Positions 14,301 to 23,404 are shown, counted from the stretch's first letter. The stretch is DNA of 64,000 nucleotides from OMSK01 sp902492995 (GCA_902492995.1 CABUNR010000002.1:1-64000), one strand, 5' to 3'. The notes: generated by a model not told the origin, from the letters alone. Numbers and translations are program-made.

Positions 14301-15573
14301 AATAAATATCAGAAAAAGAGGAAATTTCTATGAATATAGAATTGAAATAGCTAAGGTAGATAATAAAAGACAATGGTTAAGTAAATCAGGTTTTAGAACT
14401 AAAGCAGAAGCTTTAGAATCTGGATCACAAGCATATACTGAATATTTAAATGCAGGTATTTCATTTAAACAATGTGATTTATCTTATTCAGATTATCTTG
14501 ATTATTGGTTAAAAAATTATTGTATGAATAATCTAAAATATAATACTATTCAAACATATAAAATAATTATTAATAAATATCTAAAAAAGAATATAGGAAA
14601 ATATAAACTATCAACAATAACAAGTGTTGCTTTAAATTCATTTATAACTGATTTAGTTAATGAATATAATCATTCTAAAACATATTATAAAAATATATTA
14701 AAAGTTATTAAAGGATCATTTAGAGATGCATGTAATTTATATGGATTTATAAAGTATAATCCAGCTCTAACATTAAGATTACCTAAAATAGAAGAAGAAC
14801 TAAATAATAAAAGACATTATTATACAAATGAAGAAATAGATAAAATAATAGATAGATTTAAGGACAATGCTACTTTCGTAGCATCGTTCTTAACATCTTG
14901 TTATACAGGTATGAGAACTGGAGAAGTATTTGCACTTACTTGGGAAGATATTGATTTAGAAAATGGAATAATAAATATAAGACATAATTTATATGATAAA
15001 CCTAAAGATAGTTTAGGAAGATGGTATTTAGGTACGACTAAAACTATATCTGGAACAAGACAAATATATATTGGAAATACATTAATAACAGCATTAAAAA
15101 ACTTTAAAGAAAGACAAGAATATCTTAAAGGAATATTTGATAAAGATTATAAATACTACCATTTAGAAACTATAAAAAATGATAATGGAAAAGTTGTTGA
15201 TAAAAGAATAGTTATTAATAAAGATAACGAAGGAAAATTAAACTTAGTATTTACTAATGATGATGGATCATTCTCTGGAACTGATGTCCCTAAATATCCA
15301 TTTAAAATAATACATAATGAATTAGGAATAGAAAAATGTAGATTCTATGATTTAAGAGGAACATATGCAACTAAAGTATTAAATAATGGAACTAAGATTA
15401 ATGATGTAGCCAATTTGTTAGGACATAGAAATGTAGAAACAACAGAGAACTATTATATTACCAGTTTAGAGGATAATAGAAAGAGTGCTGTAGAATTATT
15501 TGATAAAAATAATAAATCTAATGTTATAGAAAATGTAATTAAATTTCAAATACAAGAAGGTAAATTAGTATGA
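14293..15573 (+). CDS. tyrosine integrase (Tn916-like)
   Basis: 426 aa. An N-terminal arm-type DNA-binding domain (RKRGNFYEYRIEIAKVDNKRQW) and a SAM-like core-binding domain (about 60-165) precede the catalytic domain. Catalytic residues: Arg in TGMRTGEVFALTW, Lys in the beta-hairpin TKTISGTRQ, Arg in YDLRGTYAT, His in LLGHRN and nucleophile Tyr in ENYY. The usual box II His (HxxR) is Tyr here. It should integrate and excise the element. The stop overlaps the mob start (ATGA). Confidence 0.92.
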   Translation: MSKINIRKRGNFYEYRIEIAKVDNKRQWLSKSGFRTKAEALESGSQAYTEYLNAGISFKQCDLSYSDYLDYWLKNYCMNNLKYNTIQTYKIIINKYLKKNIGKYKLSTITSVALNSFITDLVNEYNHSKTYYKNILKVIKGSFRDACNLYGFIKYNPALTLRLPKIEEELNNKRHYYTNEEIDKIIDRFKDNATFVASFLTSCYTGMRTGEVFALTWEDIDLENGIINIRHNLYDKPKDSLGRWYLGTTKTISGTRQIYIGNTLITALKNFKERQEYLKGIFDKDYKYYHLETIKNDNGKVVDKRIVINKDNEGKLNLVFTNDDGSFSGTDVPKYPFKIIHNELGIEKCRFYDLRGTYATKVLNNGTKINDVANLLGHRNVETTENYYITSLEDNRKSAVELFDKNNKSNVIENVIKFQIQEGKLV

Positions 15574-16507
15574 ATTATGCAATATTTAGAAGTGAACCTA
15601 TTTATACTTTAAATGATTTAGCACAAATTGGATCTCATAATAAAAGAGAGAAAAAAGCATATCAATCTAATCCTGATATAGACTTATCTAAAACGAAAGA
15701 TAATGTAGAACTTGTTCCGCTTAATATGAAATATGTTAAAGGCTTTTATGAAATAACTAAAGACTATAAAAAAGAACATGAAGAAAGAATGAAAACTGAA
15801 AGAGAAGATAGAAAAAGAACATTTAGACAAATGGTGGATAAATCAAAAAGTGTTGTTGCAGATGAATTAGTTTTCACTGCAACACACACATTCTTTAATG
15901 ATATGAGTAAAGAAGAAATTAAAAATTGGGCTGATAGATGTATGGAATTTGTACATTTTGGACTAGGATATGAAGATAATCAAATATTACATGCAACATT
16001 ACATATGGATGAAAAAACACCTCATATTCATTGTGTTGTAGTCCCACTAGTTAAGAAGCTAGATAAAAGAACTAATACAGAAAGATATACAATATCTAAA
16101 AAACAATTTATACATGATAAAGAACACTTGAGTGAGTTACAAGATGAATATTGTGAATATCTAAATATGTGTGGCTTTGCTTTAGAAAGAGGAACTAAAC
16201 ATAGTGATAGAGAGCATATTAATATTAAAGAGTTTAAGAAACTAACTAAATCATTAACTAATGAACTGGATTTAAAAGATGATAAGTTATCAAAATCAAT
16301 TGATGAATTAGAAGAAAAAATGAAATCAAATAAAACTATTATGTTTGATAAAGAATCTGTTAAAGTTAAGAAAGAAACTTTTGACAGTATGAATAAAGTT
16401 GTAGAAGTGTTAATGATATTATAAGAATGTAGGAAAAATGTAAAATAAAAATGTCGGTTTTCCTACATTCTTTTTGTTATACTTTTTATATAATATGGAG
16501 GTATAAC

Positions 16508-17662
16508 ATGAGAGAATTAAATAAATTAAAACAGGAGTTATTGATTATGAAAACAAATAATATAAAACCAAATTATGCCGAATTGGCTAGAATTCATAAT
16601 TGTGATTATAGAACTGTAAAAAAATATGATAATGGCTATGAAGGTAAACCAACTACTAGAAATAAGGAATCTAGATTAGACAAATACAAAGATGAAATAA
16701 AAATTAAACTAGAGTTGCCTGGTTCTACAATAAAAGGTACTTATGAATATTTTAAAAATAAAGATGATAATATTGGTAATTATTCTAACTTTTATAAATA
16801 TTCAAAAGATTTTAAAAGAAATAAACAAAATAATAAATTTCATCCAAGATATGAAACTGAATTTGGTAAGCAACTGCAATTTGATTGGAAAGAAGATATA
16901 AAAATGTTTAACAAACATGGAGAAATATTTGAATTTAATATATTTTCTTCTACACTTGGAGCTAGTAGATTACATGTATTTATATATAGTAAATTTAAAA
17001 CAAGAAATGATGTTCAAAGATGTTTAGTTAAAACGTTTAAATATATTGGTGGTTTACCAGAAGAAACCTTGACAGATAATATGAGTAGTATTGTTGATAC
17101 AAAGAAAAAAGAATTCTATAAAGAATTCAAAGAGTTTTCAAAAGATATCGGATTTATTCCAAAAAAATGCAAACCAAGACATGCATATACAAAAGGAAAA
17201 GATGAATCATGTAATAGGTTTATGAGTTGGTTAATACCTTATAATAATGAATTTGAAACAGAAGAAGATTTAATAAAAATAATTGAAGAAATAAATTTAA
17301 AAGTTAATAAACAAACTAATGAAACTATAGGTGTTCCACCTATAATGTTATTTCAAAAAGAAAAAGAATATTTAAAACCACTCCCAAATGATAAAATATT
17401 AAATTCATATTTATATGATACTGTTTCAGTCAAAGTATCAAATGAATCATTATTTTATTACAAAGGTTCTAAATATTCCGTACCAATAAAGTTTATTAAT
17501 CATACGGTCTCACTAAGAGAAGAAGACAATAAACTTTATGTATATTATAACAAAGATTTAATAACAATACACAATTTATCTTCAAATTATATTAATTATA
17601 AAGAAGAACATTATAGTGAAGGAATAAAGAATATATTAAGAATAAGGGACAAGAAGAAATAG
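16508..17662 (+). CDS. istA: IS21-family transposase IstA
   Basis: 384 aa from the ATG at 16508 (TGGAGGT upstream; the longer frame would start inside the terminal repeat). An N-terminal HTH (IKPNYAELARIHNCDYRTVKKY) precedes the rve/DDE domain: Asp in QLQFDWKED, Asp in LTDNMSS and Glu in YTKGKDESCNRFM. A usual IstA tail (QEEIDLIARKNLDLINKL) is readable in the -1 frame from about 17645 to 17714, so a frameshift has probably altered the last residues. Confidence 0.88.
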   Translation: MRELNKLKQELLIMKTNNIKPNYAELARIHNCDYRTVKKYDNGYEGKPTTRNKESRLDKYKDEIKIKLELPGSTIKGTYEYFKNKDDNIGNYSNFYKYSKDFKRNKQNNKFHPRYETEFGKQLQFDWKEDIKMFNKHGEIFEFNIFSSTLGASRLHVFIYSKFKTRNDVQRCLVKTFKYIGGLPEETLTDNMSSIVDTKKKEFYKEFKEFSKDIGFIPKKCKPRHAYTKGKDESCNRFMSWLIPYNNEFETEEDLIKIIEEINLKVNKQTNETIGVPPIMLFQKEKEYLKPLPNDKILNSYLYDTVSVKVSNESLFYYKGSKYSVPIKFINHTVSLREEDNKLYVYYNKDLITIHNLSSNYINYKEEHYSEGIKNILRIRDKKK

Positions 17663-17716
17663 ATTTAATAGCTAGAAAAAATTTAGATTTAATAAATAAA
17701 TTAAGTGAGGTATAAA

Positions 17717-18481
17717 ATGAGTAATTACATTAAATTAACAAATAATTTAGAATTATTAAAATTAGAAAAGATAAAAGAAAATATAGATCAATATATAGAT
17801 TTAATAAATAATAAAAAGAAAGATGTTGTTGATGCATTATATGAGTTAACGAATTTAGAAATAGAACTTAGAAATGAAAAAGCAATTTATGGTTGTGTTA
17901 GAACTGCTGGATTTCCATTCTTAAAAACATTTGAAGATTTTGATTTTTCATTTCAGCCAACAATAAATAAAGAACAAATAATAGATTTCAAAAATTTAAG
18001 ATTTATAGAAAATAAAGAAAATATAATATTTGTTGGAAGTCCAGGAGTTGGCAAAACACATCTAGCCACAGCAATAGGAATAACAGCAGCACAAAATAGA
18101 AATTCAACATATTTTATAAATTGCAATGATTTAATAGCAAATTTAAAGAAAGCAAATTCAGAAAATAGATTTATAAATAGAATTAATCATTATGCCAAAT
18201 ATAAAGTATTAGTAATAGATGAAGTTGGATTTCTACCAGTTGATCCGGAAGGAGCAAATATGTTATTTCAATTAATAAATAAAAGATATGAAAGACATTC
18301 AACCATAATAACAACAAATAAACCATTTGGTAAATGGCATGAAATATTTAATGATGTAACATTAGCAAATGCAATTTTAGATAGATTACTACATCATTCA
18401 CATATTATAAATATTAATGGTAATTCATATCGTTTAAAAAATAAATTAAAAATAGATTCAGAATCATCTGAAACTATATAA
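17717..18481 (+). CDS. istB: IS21-family ATP-binding helper IstB
   Basis: 254 aa from the ATG at 17717 (GTGAGG upstream). DnaC-like AAA+ ATPase: Walker A GSPGVGKTH, Walker B VLVIDEVGFLP, sensor I TTNKPF and the C-terminal DRLLHHSHIININGNSYRLK typical of IstB. It selects targets and assists the IstA transposase. Confidence 0.95.
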   Translation: MSNYIKLTNNLELLKLEKIKENIDQYIDLINNKKKDVVDALYELTNLEIELRNEKAIYGCVRTAGFPFLKTFEDFDFSFQPTINKEQIIDFKNLRFIENKENIIFVGSPGVGKTHLATAIGITAAQNRNSTYFINCNDLIANLKKANSENRFINRINHYAKYKVLVIDEVGFLPVDPEGANMLFQLINKRYERHSTIITTNKPFGKWHEIFNDVTLANAILDRLLHHSHIININGNSYRLKNKLKIDSESSETI

Positions 18482-18892
18482 ATTTGATTACAAAAAAACT
18501 ACATTTTTATTTTCAACTTTTTCTACATTTTTATATTGACTTTAACAAGAAGAAGCAAAGAAAGTTAAAGATTTAAAACCTAAACTAAATAATGCTTATA
18601 AGAACCTTAAAGAGGTAACAAATGATTATTCAAAAATACATCAACAAAATATGAAACTAGAAGATGAAAATAGAAATTTAAAATATGAAAATACTAATTT
18701 AAGATATAAAGCATTTACTTTATCTAATACAATTGATACATTAAAAAATGTCATCAATAAAATGGCTAATTTTGTATATCATTTAGTAGCTGATGGATTA
18801 ATACCTAGACATAAAGAAGATGAATTTAATGATGAATTTGAAGAGTTTATTAGTGGTAAAACGAAGAATAAGGACAAAGACGACAGTCTTGT

Positions 18893-19036
18893 TCTTTAGA
18901 CTATCTTTCTGACAAGATAGTAACACACTATGATATTGGCAAAGCCAATAACAATGTGTGCCAAGGATAAACCCTTTGGAATCCCGTTCAAGCACCAATA
19001 CTACAAACATTCGTAAGTAGTAAAGGTGCCTTTTTT
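18893..19036 (+). other. structured 3' region of the mobilizable element
   Basis: After the mob stop come a hairpin CTATCTT/AAGATAG (18901-18920), a two-step stem CACAC...ATTGGC/GCCAAT...GTGTG (18924-18960), a possible CCAAGG/CCTTTGG stem, and a strong terminator GCACC..ACTAC/GTAGT..GGTGC with a T run (18992-19036). It might be an RNA, an oriT-like region or an element end. No coding sequence is visible. Confidence 0.5.
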
Positions 19037-19173
19037 ATTTCAACATTTAGTTTCATAAAAAATAAAAATACTATCGCCACTTTCATTACTTTGTAACAAA
19101 ACGTGCCACGTATTTTAACTGAAAATAATCACATTAAAAGTGGTATACTTAATATATAAGTGAGGTGATTATT

Positions 19174-20403
19174 TTGACCAAAACTCATGAACAATTTATA
19201 AATGAAATACAAAACAAAAATGATAAAATCATTATTATTGGTAAATATACTGGTGCAACTAATTATATAAAAGCTAGATGTAAAAGATGTGGATATGAAT
19301 GGGAAGCAAAAGCGTATTCATTGTTATCTGGTAGAGCGTGTCCAAAATGTAGAACAATCAGGGGTATTGAAAACAATAAGGGTTTAACAGCTAAAAAGAG
19401 CCATAATGATTTTGTGAATGAATTAAAAAAAGTTGATAGTGATATTATTGTTGAATCACATTACGAAAACAACAAAAGTATTATTAAGTGTAGATGTAAA
19501 AGATGTAATAATCATTGGGAAGCAAAAGCATACTCATTATTACAAGGACATGGATGTCCTAGATGTTCTAAGTCAGGAACAAGTTTTATGGAACAATTTA
19601 TAAGATTATCATACATAAAGAAATTATCTGAAAAAGATGTTATTTCTAGAGACAGAAAAACAATTGGTATGGAATTGGATATATTAATTCCAAAGTTTAA
19701 TATAGCAATTGAACCAGGGAACTGGTTTCTACATAAAAAATCGATATTAAGAGATAGTAAAAAGAGAACTAAGTGTGCAGAAAAAGGAATAAAATTAATA
19801 ACAATTTATGATAAATTTCCAGTAAATGAAGATAAACCATTCTTAGATAATTGTATAGTGTTTAGTGATGACTATAATAAAGCAGATCATTCTGAAATAA
19901 AAAAATTGGTAAAAGAGTTATTTAGTATGAGTAAATTAAAATGTGATTTTTCAAATAATGAATGGAATGAAATTGAAACTAAAGCATATGAATTATCTAA
20001 ATCTAAAACTCATGAACAATTTATTGATGAAATGAAGAAAATCCATTCTGAAATAACTGTTATAGATAAATATGAAAACTCTAATAAAAGAATTAAAGTA
20101 AGATGTAATAAATGTGGTTACGAATGGTATGGAGTTCCAGCCAATATGCTTAGTGGTGATGGTTGTAGAAAATGTGGAACTAAGAAAGCACATGAAAAAG
20201 TAATGAAGAATACTGAATGGATTAAAAATGAATTAAAAAAAATCGAATCAGATGTAGAAATACTTGGAGAATATAAAGGTAGACATAATAAGATTAAAGC
20301 ACGATGTAAGATATGTGGATATGAATGGGAACCAATAGCTTCTAGTTTACTTAGAGGAGCAAATCATAAAGGTGCTAAAACAATACATAAAAACAATAAT
20401 TAA
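19174..20403 (+). CDS. zinc-ribbon repeat protein with embedded PD-(D/E)xK-like nuclease domain
   Basis: About 409 aa starting at TTG 19174, which is well spaced from GAGGTGAT. Two treble-clef zinc-ribbon units (CKRCGYEWEAKAYSLLSGRACPKC; CKRCNNHWEAKAYSLLQGHGCPRC) come first. A central segment (about 150-225) with MELDILIPKFNIAIEPGNWFLHKK and GIKLITIYD resembles Vsr/homing-endonuclease-like nuclease cores. Two more zinc units follow; the last lacks its second Cys pair. The units begin with a repeated THEQFI(N/D)E helix. It is probably a DNA-binding nuclease, either a homing-type or defence cargo of the element. Confidence 0.65.
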   Translation: MTKTHEQFINEIQNKNDKIIIIGKYTGATNYIKARCKRCGYEWEAKAYSLLSGRACPKCRTIRGIENNKGLTAKKSHNDFVNELKKVDSDIIVESHYENNKSIIKCRCKRCNNHWEAKAYSLLQGHGCPRCSKSGTSFMEQFIRLSYIKKLSEKDVISRDRKTIGMELDILIPKFNIAIEPGNWFLHKKSILRDSKKRTKCAEKGIKLITIYDKFPVNEDKPFLDNCIVFSDDYNKADHSEIKKLVKELFSMSKLKCDFSNNEWNEIETKAYELSKSKTHEQFIDEMKKIHSEITVIDKYENSNKRIKVRCNKCGYEWYGVPANMLSGDGCRKCGTKKAHEKVMKNTEWIKNELKKIESDVEILGEYKGRHNKIKARCKICGYEWEPIASSLLRGANHKGAKTIHKNNN

Positions 20404-20614
20404 TTATCTAACATTGTGTAAATAATCAATATGTGTTATAATTTTCCTGTAAACAAAGGATAAATTGAATGATGACTTTGTCCACATTTTGTCCACATTG
20501 AACAAATTATTAGTAATATTTATAATACAAATAATACTGATAATAATATGTACTAAATGCCTATAAAATAAGGCTAAAAGCCATAATACTATATGTACCA
20601 AATATAGTAATAAT

Positions 20615-20674
20615 ATGCTCAAAAAGGGAGCATGTGGCTCAGGTAAGAAGTATAAACAATGTTGTGGTAAATAA
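20615..20674 (+). pseudogene. SEC-C motif gene relic
   Basis: Reads MLKKGACGSGKKYKQCCGK then stop. This is the C-terminal zinc motif found at the end of SecA and many small proteins (normally PCPCGSGKKYKKCCG), with the first Cys pair degraded. Nothing upstream in this frame looks coding, so only the tail of a former gene remains. Confidence 0.55.
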
Positions 20675-20756
20675 CTTATTTTATAGGTTTTTGTTAGTTT
20701 AAATAGTTAAAGCTCTAAAGTCTACACACAATGTTAAAAATTATGTATACGAAAAT

Positions 20757-20782
20757 AAGTCAGTAAATTTTACTGACTTTTA
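20757..20782 (+). terminator. hairpin terminator after the SEC-C relic
   Basis: AAGTCAGTAAA and its complement TTTACTGACTT followed by TTA. It fits the terminator of the lost gene. Confidence 0.6.
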
Positions 20783-20845
20783 TTGTGTATTTTTATTAGA
20801 AATTAAATTTTGTGATATAATAGTTGATATATTGGTGGTGATATA

Positions 20846-21325
20846 ATGTCTAAAGTTAGTAATGTACTTTCAATGATTGAATACTTAAGTACAGGAAGAA
20901 AATATAGTATTTCTGAATTGTCTCAAAAATTAGAAGTAACTCCTAGAATGATTAGAGTATATAAAGATGAGATAGAAAAAGCAGGTATTTATGTAGATAC
21001 AATTAAAGGACCATATGGTGGATATGTTTTAAATCAAAATATAAATGTTCCAAAAAGATTTATTACTCCGAATACTATTAATATAAAAAATAAGGAATTT
21101 TATAATTTAGTTAATAAAGCAATTAAAGAAAAAAGAAAGTGTTATATAGAATACTATTCTAAAGATAAAAAAGAAATGTCTACGAGAATAATTCATCCTT
21201 ACGATTTAATACTACTTGGATCAGAATGGGGAGTTGCAGCATACTGTGAGAAAAAACAGGAAATAAGACATTTTTATATCAACCGTATAAAAAAAATAAA
21301 ATTATTAGAAAATTTTTACAACTGA
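20846..21325 (+). CDS. WYL/DeoR-type transcriptional regulator, short form
   Basis: 159 aa. The N-terminal HTH_11 domain (SMIEYLSTGRKYSISELSQKLEVTPRMIRVYKDEIEKAGIYVDTIKGPYGGY) is followed by a WYL-like ligand domain (KCYIEYYSKDKKEMSTRIIHPYDLILLGSEWGVAAYCEKKQEIRHFYINRIKKI). It lacks the C-terminal extension of longer WYL regulators. Its gene is 57 bp upstream of the SIS/HAM1-like pair and it probably controls them. Confidence 0.8.
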   Translation: MSKVSNVLSMIEYLSTGRKYSISELSQKLEVTPRMIRVYKDEIEKAGIYVDTIKGPYGGYVLNQNINVPKRFITPNTINIKNKEFYNLVNKAIKEKRKCYIEYYSKDKKEMSTRIIHPYDLILLGSEWGVAAYCEKKQEIRHFYINRIKKIKLLENFYN

Positions 21326-21382
21326 CATATATATTACCTCTTCCTTTGCTAATATGTAATTAGAAAGAAAGAGGTGTTTATA

Positions 21383-22414
21383 ATGATTAAGCATACATAT
21401 ACTGAACCTACAGAATTAAATTTTTCTAAATTAGAAGAAAGAATAATGCAGGTTAATGATCCATATTTAGGTAAATACAATGATATAAGAGAAATGCTAT
21501 ATGAATTAACTATAGATAATGAACCAACGTTAATTATGGCAACTGGTGGCTCTAAAGTTATTGCATATTATTTACAATTAATTATTGAGAGATTAGGATT
21601 AAAAGGAATAATTTGTGAGGTAATTGAACCAAGAGATTACTTTTATAAAGTAAATAGAAAAATGTTTTCTAATTTAATAGTTATTTCTGCAAGTGGAAAT
21701 ACAAATGGAATTAATGAGGCACTATTAGATTTTGAAGGTAATAAATATTTACTTACAGAAAAAATGAAAGAATCAGATTATGAAATAATATCTTGGGGAA
21801 ACGAACTATATGATAAAGAGAAAAGTTTTATATCATTAGCTGCTAGTTTAGGCCCAATATCATTACTTCTTGATTCTACTACTTCATTAAATCTTGAATT
21901 AGACTCAAGTGAAATAAAAAAAATGAATGATAAAATAAAAGAACTGTTATTAAGAGGTAGTGAGAAAATAGATAGATTGAATGTTAATTTTAAAGATACC
22001 TCACTAATTCAAATAATAAGTGGATATGAAACAAAATCTTCTGCAAGTGTGTTAGAATCTAATTTAACAGAAGCTGGGTTAACATCATCAGTAATTCATG
22101 ATAAGGGATCATATTGTCATGGAAGAAGTAACTTGTTATTTCAATACCCAAATAGTAGAATAATATATCTATCACATGGATTAAAAGAATTAGATAGTTT
22201 ATTAATAGATGCTATCAATAGTGAATATTCAAATATTTCTGTCTTTGATACAAGTGACTTAAATGATAACATATTTTGGAAAGAATATTATTTAATATTA
22301 CAAATGTATTTTTTATCAAAGAAAATTGCTGAAGATAAGAACATGGATTTAACACAACCAGAATATAATCCAAAATTGGTAAAAAAACTATATAATTTTA
22401 GAGGAGATATGTAA
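21383..22414 (+). CDS. SIS-domain protein (phosphosugar isomerase-like)
   Basis: 343 aa from the ATG at 21383, seven bases after AAGAGG. The first SIS domain contains TLIMATGGSKVIAYYLQLII and LIVISASGNTNGINEAL, the phosphosugar-binding pattern; the second half (SSASVLESNLTEAGLTSSVIHDKGSYCHGRSNLL) is the second SIS half, as in GlmS/FrlB-like proteins. It has no glutaminase domain. Substrate is unknown. It ends one base before the HAM1-like gene, so the two are coupled. Confidence 0.78.
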   Translation: MIKHTYTEPTELNFSKLEERIMQVNDPYLGKYNDIREMLYELTIDNEPTLIMATGGSKVIAYYLQLIIERLGLKGIICEVIEPRDYFYKVNRKMFSNLIVISASGNTNGINEALLDFEGNKYLLTEKMKESDYEIISWGNELYDKEKSFISLAASLGPISLLLDSTTSLNLELDSSEIKKMNDKIKELLLRGSEKIDRLNVNFKDTSLIQIISGYETKSSASVLESNLTEAGLTSSVIHDKGSYCHGRSNLLFQYPNSRIIYLSHGLKELDSLLIDAINSEYSNISVFDTSDLNDNIFWKEYYLILQMYFLSKKIAEDKNMDLTQPEYNPKLVKKLYNFRGDM

Positions 22415-22415
22415 A

Positions 22416-23030
22416 ATGAAAAATATAATTTATGTAACTGGAAATTATGGTAAATATGTTTCAGTTAAAGAACATTTTGAAGAACAAAATATAGGAATTG
22501 ATTTTTATAAATATGACTTTAAGGAAATGGAAATAAATGATATTGAAAAAATTTCAAGAAAAAAAGCATTAGATGCATATAATATTTTAAAAACACCTTG
22601 TTTTGTAGCCGATACAGGATTTTATATAGATAACTATCCTAATAATCCGGGATATCCTGGAGCATTTGTTAAAAGAAGTGGAATTAGTTCAGATATAGAT
22701 GGATTACTTGAAACGATGAAAAATCAAAGTAATAGAACATGTAAATTTGTTGATTGCCTAACCTTTTACGATGGTAATGAATTTTATACATTTTATGGAA
22801 TAAGCAGTGGGACATTAGCGTTTAGTAAAAAAGGTGATTCAATTAAAAGAGCAAAATCAAATCTCTGGTATGTATTTATACCAAACAATTGTGATAAAAC
22901 TCTAGCAGAAATGTCTGATGAAGAAAGAAAAAGTAGAAATGATGGTCATACATCAGCAACTGTGCTATTTGCTGAATGGTACAAAAATACTTATTTAAAA
23001 CAAAATATAAAAAAATTAGCATTATCATAA
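22416..23030 (+). CDS. HAM1/RdgB-like NTP pyrophosphatase
   Basis: 204 aa. The fold begins with IIYVTGNYGKYVSVKEHF (the S/T-x-N-x-x-K substrate motif) and has CFVADTGFYIDNYPNNPGYPGAFVKR, matching the D-x-G-x-x-x-x-x-x-x-x-P-G family segment, and a C-terminal SRNDGHTSATVLF. RdgB-family enzymes hydrolyse inosine or other modified NTPs. The central region diverges from housekeeping RdgB, so this may act on another nucleotide. Confidence 0.82.
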   Translation: MKNIIYVTGNYGKYVSVKEHFEEQNIGIDFYKYDFKEMEINDIEKISRKKALDAYNILKTPCFVADTGFYIDNYPNNPGYPGAFVKRSGISSDIDGLLETMKNQSNRTCKFVDCLTFYDGNEFYTFYGISSGTLAFSKKGDSIKRAKSNLWYVFIPNNCDKTLAEMSDEERKSRNDGHTSATVLFAEWYKNTYLKQNIKKLALS

Positions 23031-23404
23031 TATTGTTAATAAATTTAAATAATTAAATTTGATTCGACATTAAGTAGAAATTAAATATCTAGATTATTTA
23101 AAGATAATCTTAGTATACACATTATTTATATATAATATATTATTATAAAAGCTGTACAACTGGATGGTATAACATACTGATTATTATCTAATAGCATAAG
23201 TAAATTAGAACAATTATTTATCCAATGGAAATATTAATGACATTCATCAAATTTCAATAACTTGTGGTAGTTTATTAAGAATTATATAAAAAAGGTAAAC
23301 AAAAAGGTTTATCTTTTTCTTATAGCAGTATTAATAAAGAAAAAATAACAAACTGGAATTATTGTACATAAATATGTTATAATGCCTTATAAGGAAGTGA
23401 TTAT
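23031..23404. other. intergenic region, no intact gene
   Basis: About 370 bp without an intact gene. A terminator-like hairpin (AAAGGTAAAC/GTTTATCTTT with T run) lies at about 23288-23318. Short coding-like stretches before it (around 23190-23290) suggest decayed sequence I cannot identify. The pepF promoter is at the end. Confidence 0.4.

Larger units (their letters stand above)
16408..18547 (+). mobile_element. IS21-family insertion sequence, about 2.14 kb
   Basis: The terminal inverted repeats start TGTTAA at 16408 and end TTAACA at 18547. They stay similar for more than 50 bp inward and include two ATGTAG-type subrepeats, typical of IS21. The direct 5-bp repeat AGAAG flanks it (16403-16407 and 18548-18552). 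Inside are istA and istB. Confidence 0.9.
15570..18899 (+). pseudogene. MobV (Pre/Mob) relaxase gene split by an IS
   Basis: The N-terminal part (15570-16407) has the MobV features AQIGSHNKREKKAYQSNPDID and the metal-binding HMDEKTPHIHCVVVP. The reading frame is interrupted after VVE by an IS21-type element and resumes at 18553. With the element and one 5-bp target copy removed, the frame joins exactly (VVEEAKKVKDLKPKLNN), giving about 396 aa with a coiled-coil C-terminus ending at 18899. The truncated 284-aa frame keeps the catalytic motifs and might still make a relaxase lacking the coiled coil. Confidence 0.9.
20404..20845. other. intergenic region with gene relic
   Basis: No intact gene. 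It contains a tandem GTCCACATT (about 20480 and 20491), a short relic with a SEC-C motif (20615-20674), a terminator-like hairpin (20757-20782) and the promoter and ribosome binding site of the WYL regulator. Confidence 0.5.

Noticed and set aside
14293..15573. Integron integrase (IntI) for the array
   Set aside because: No IntI-specific insertion is visible, and the gene belongs to an xis-int-mobV element of the Tn916-like type.
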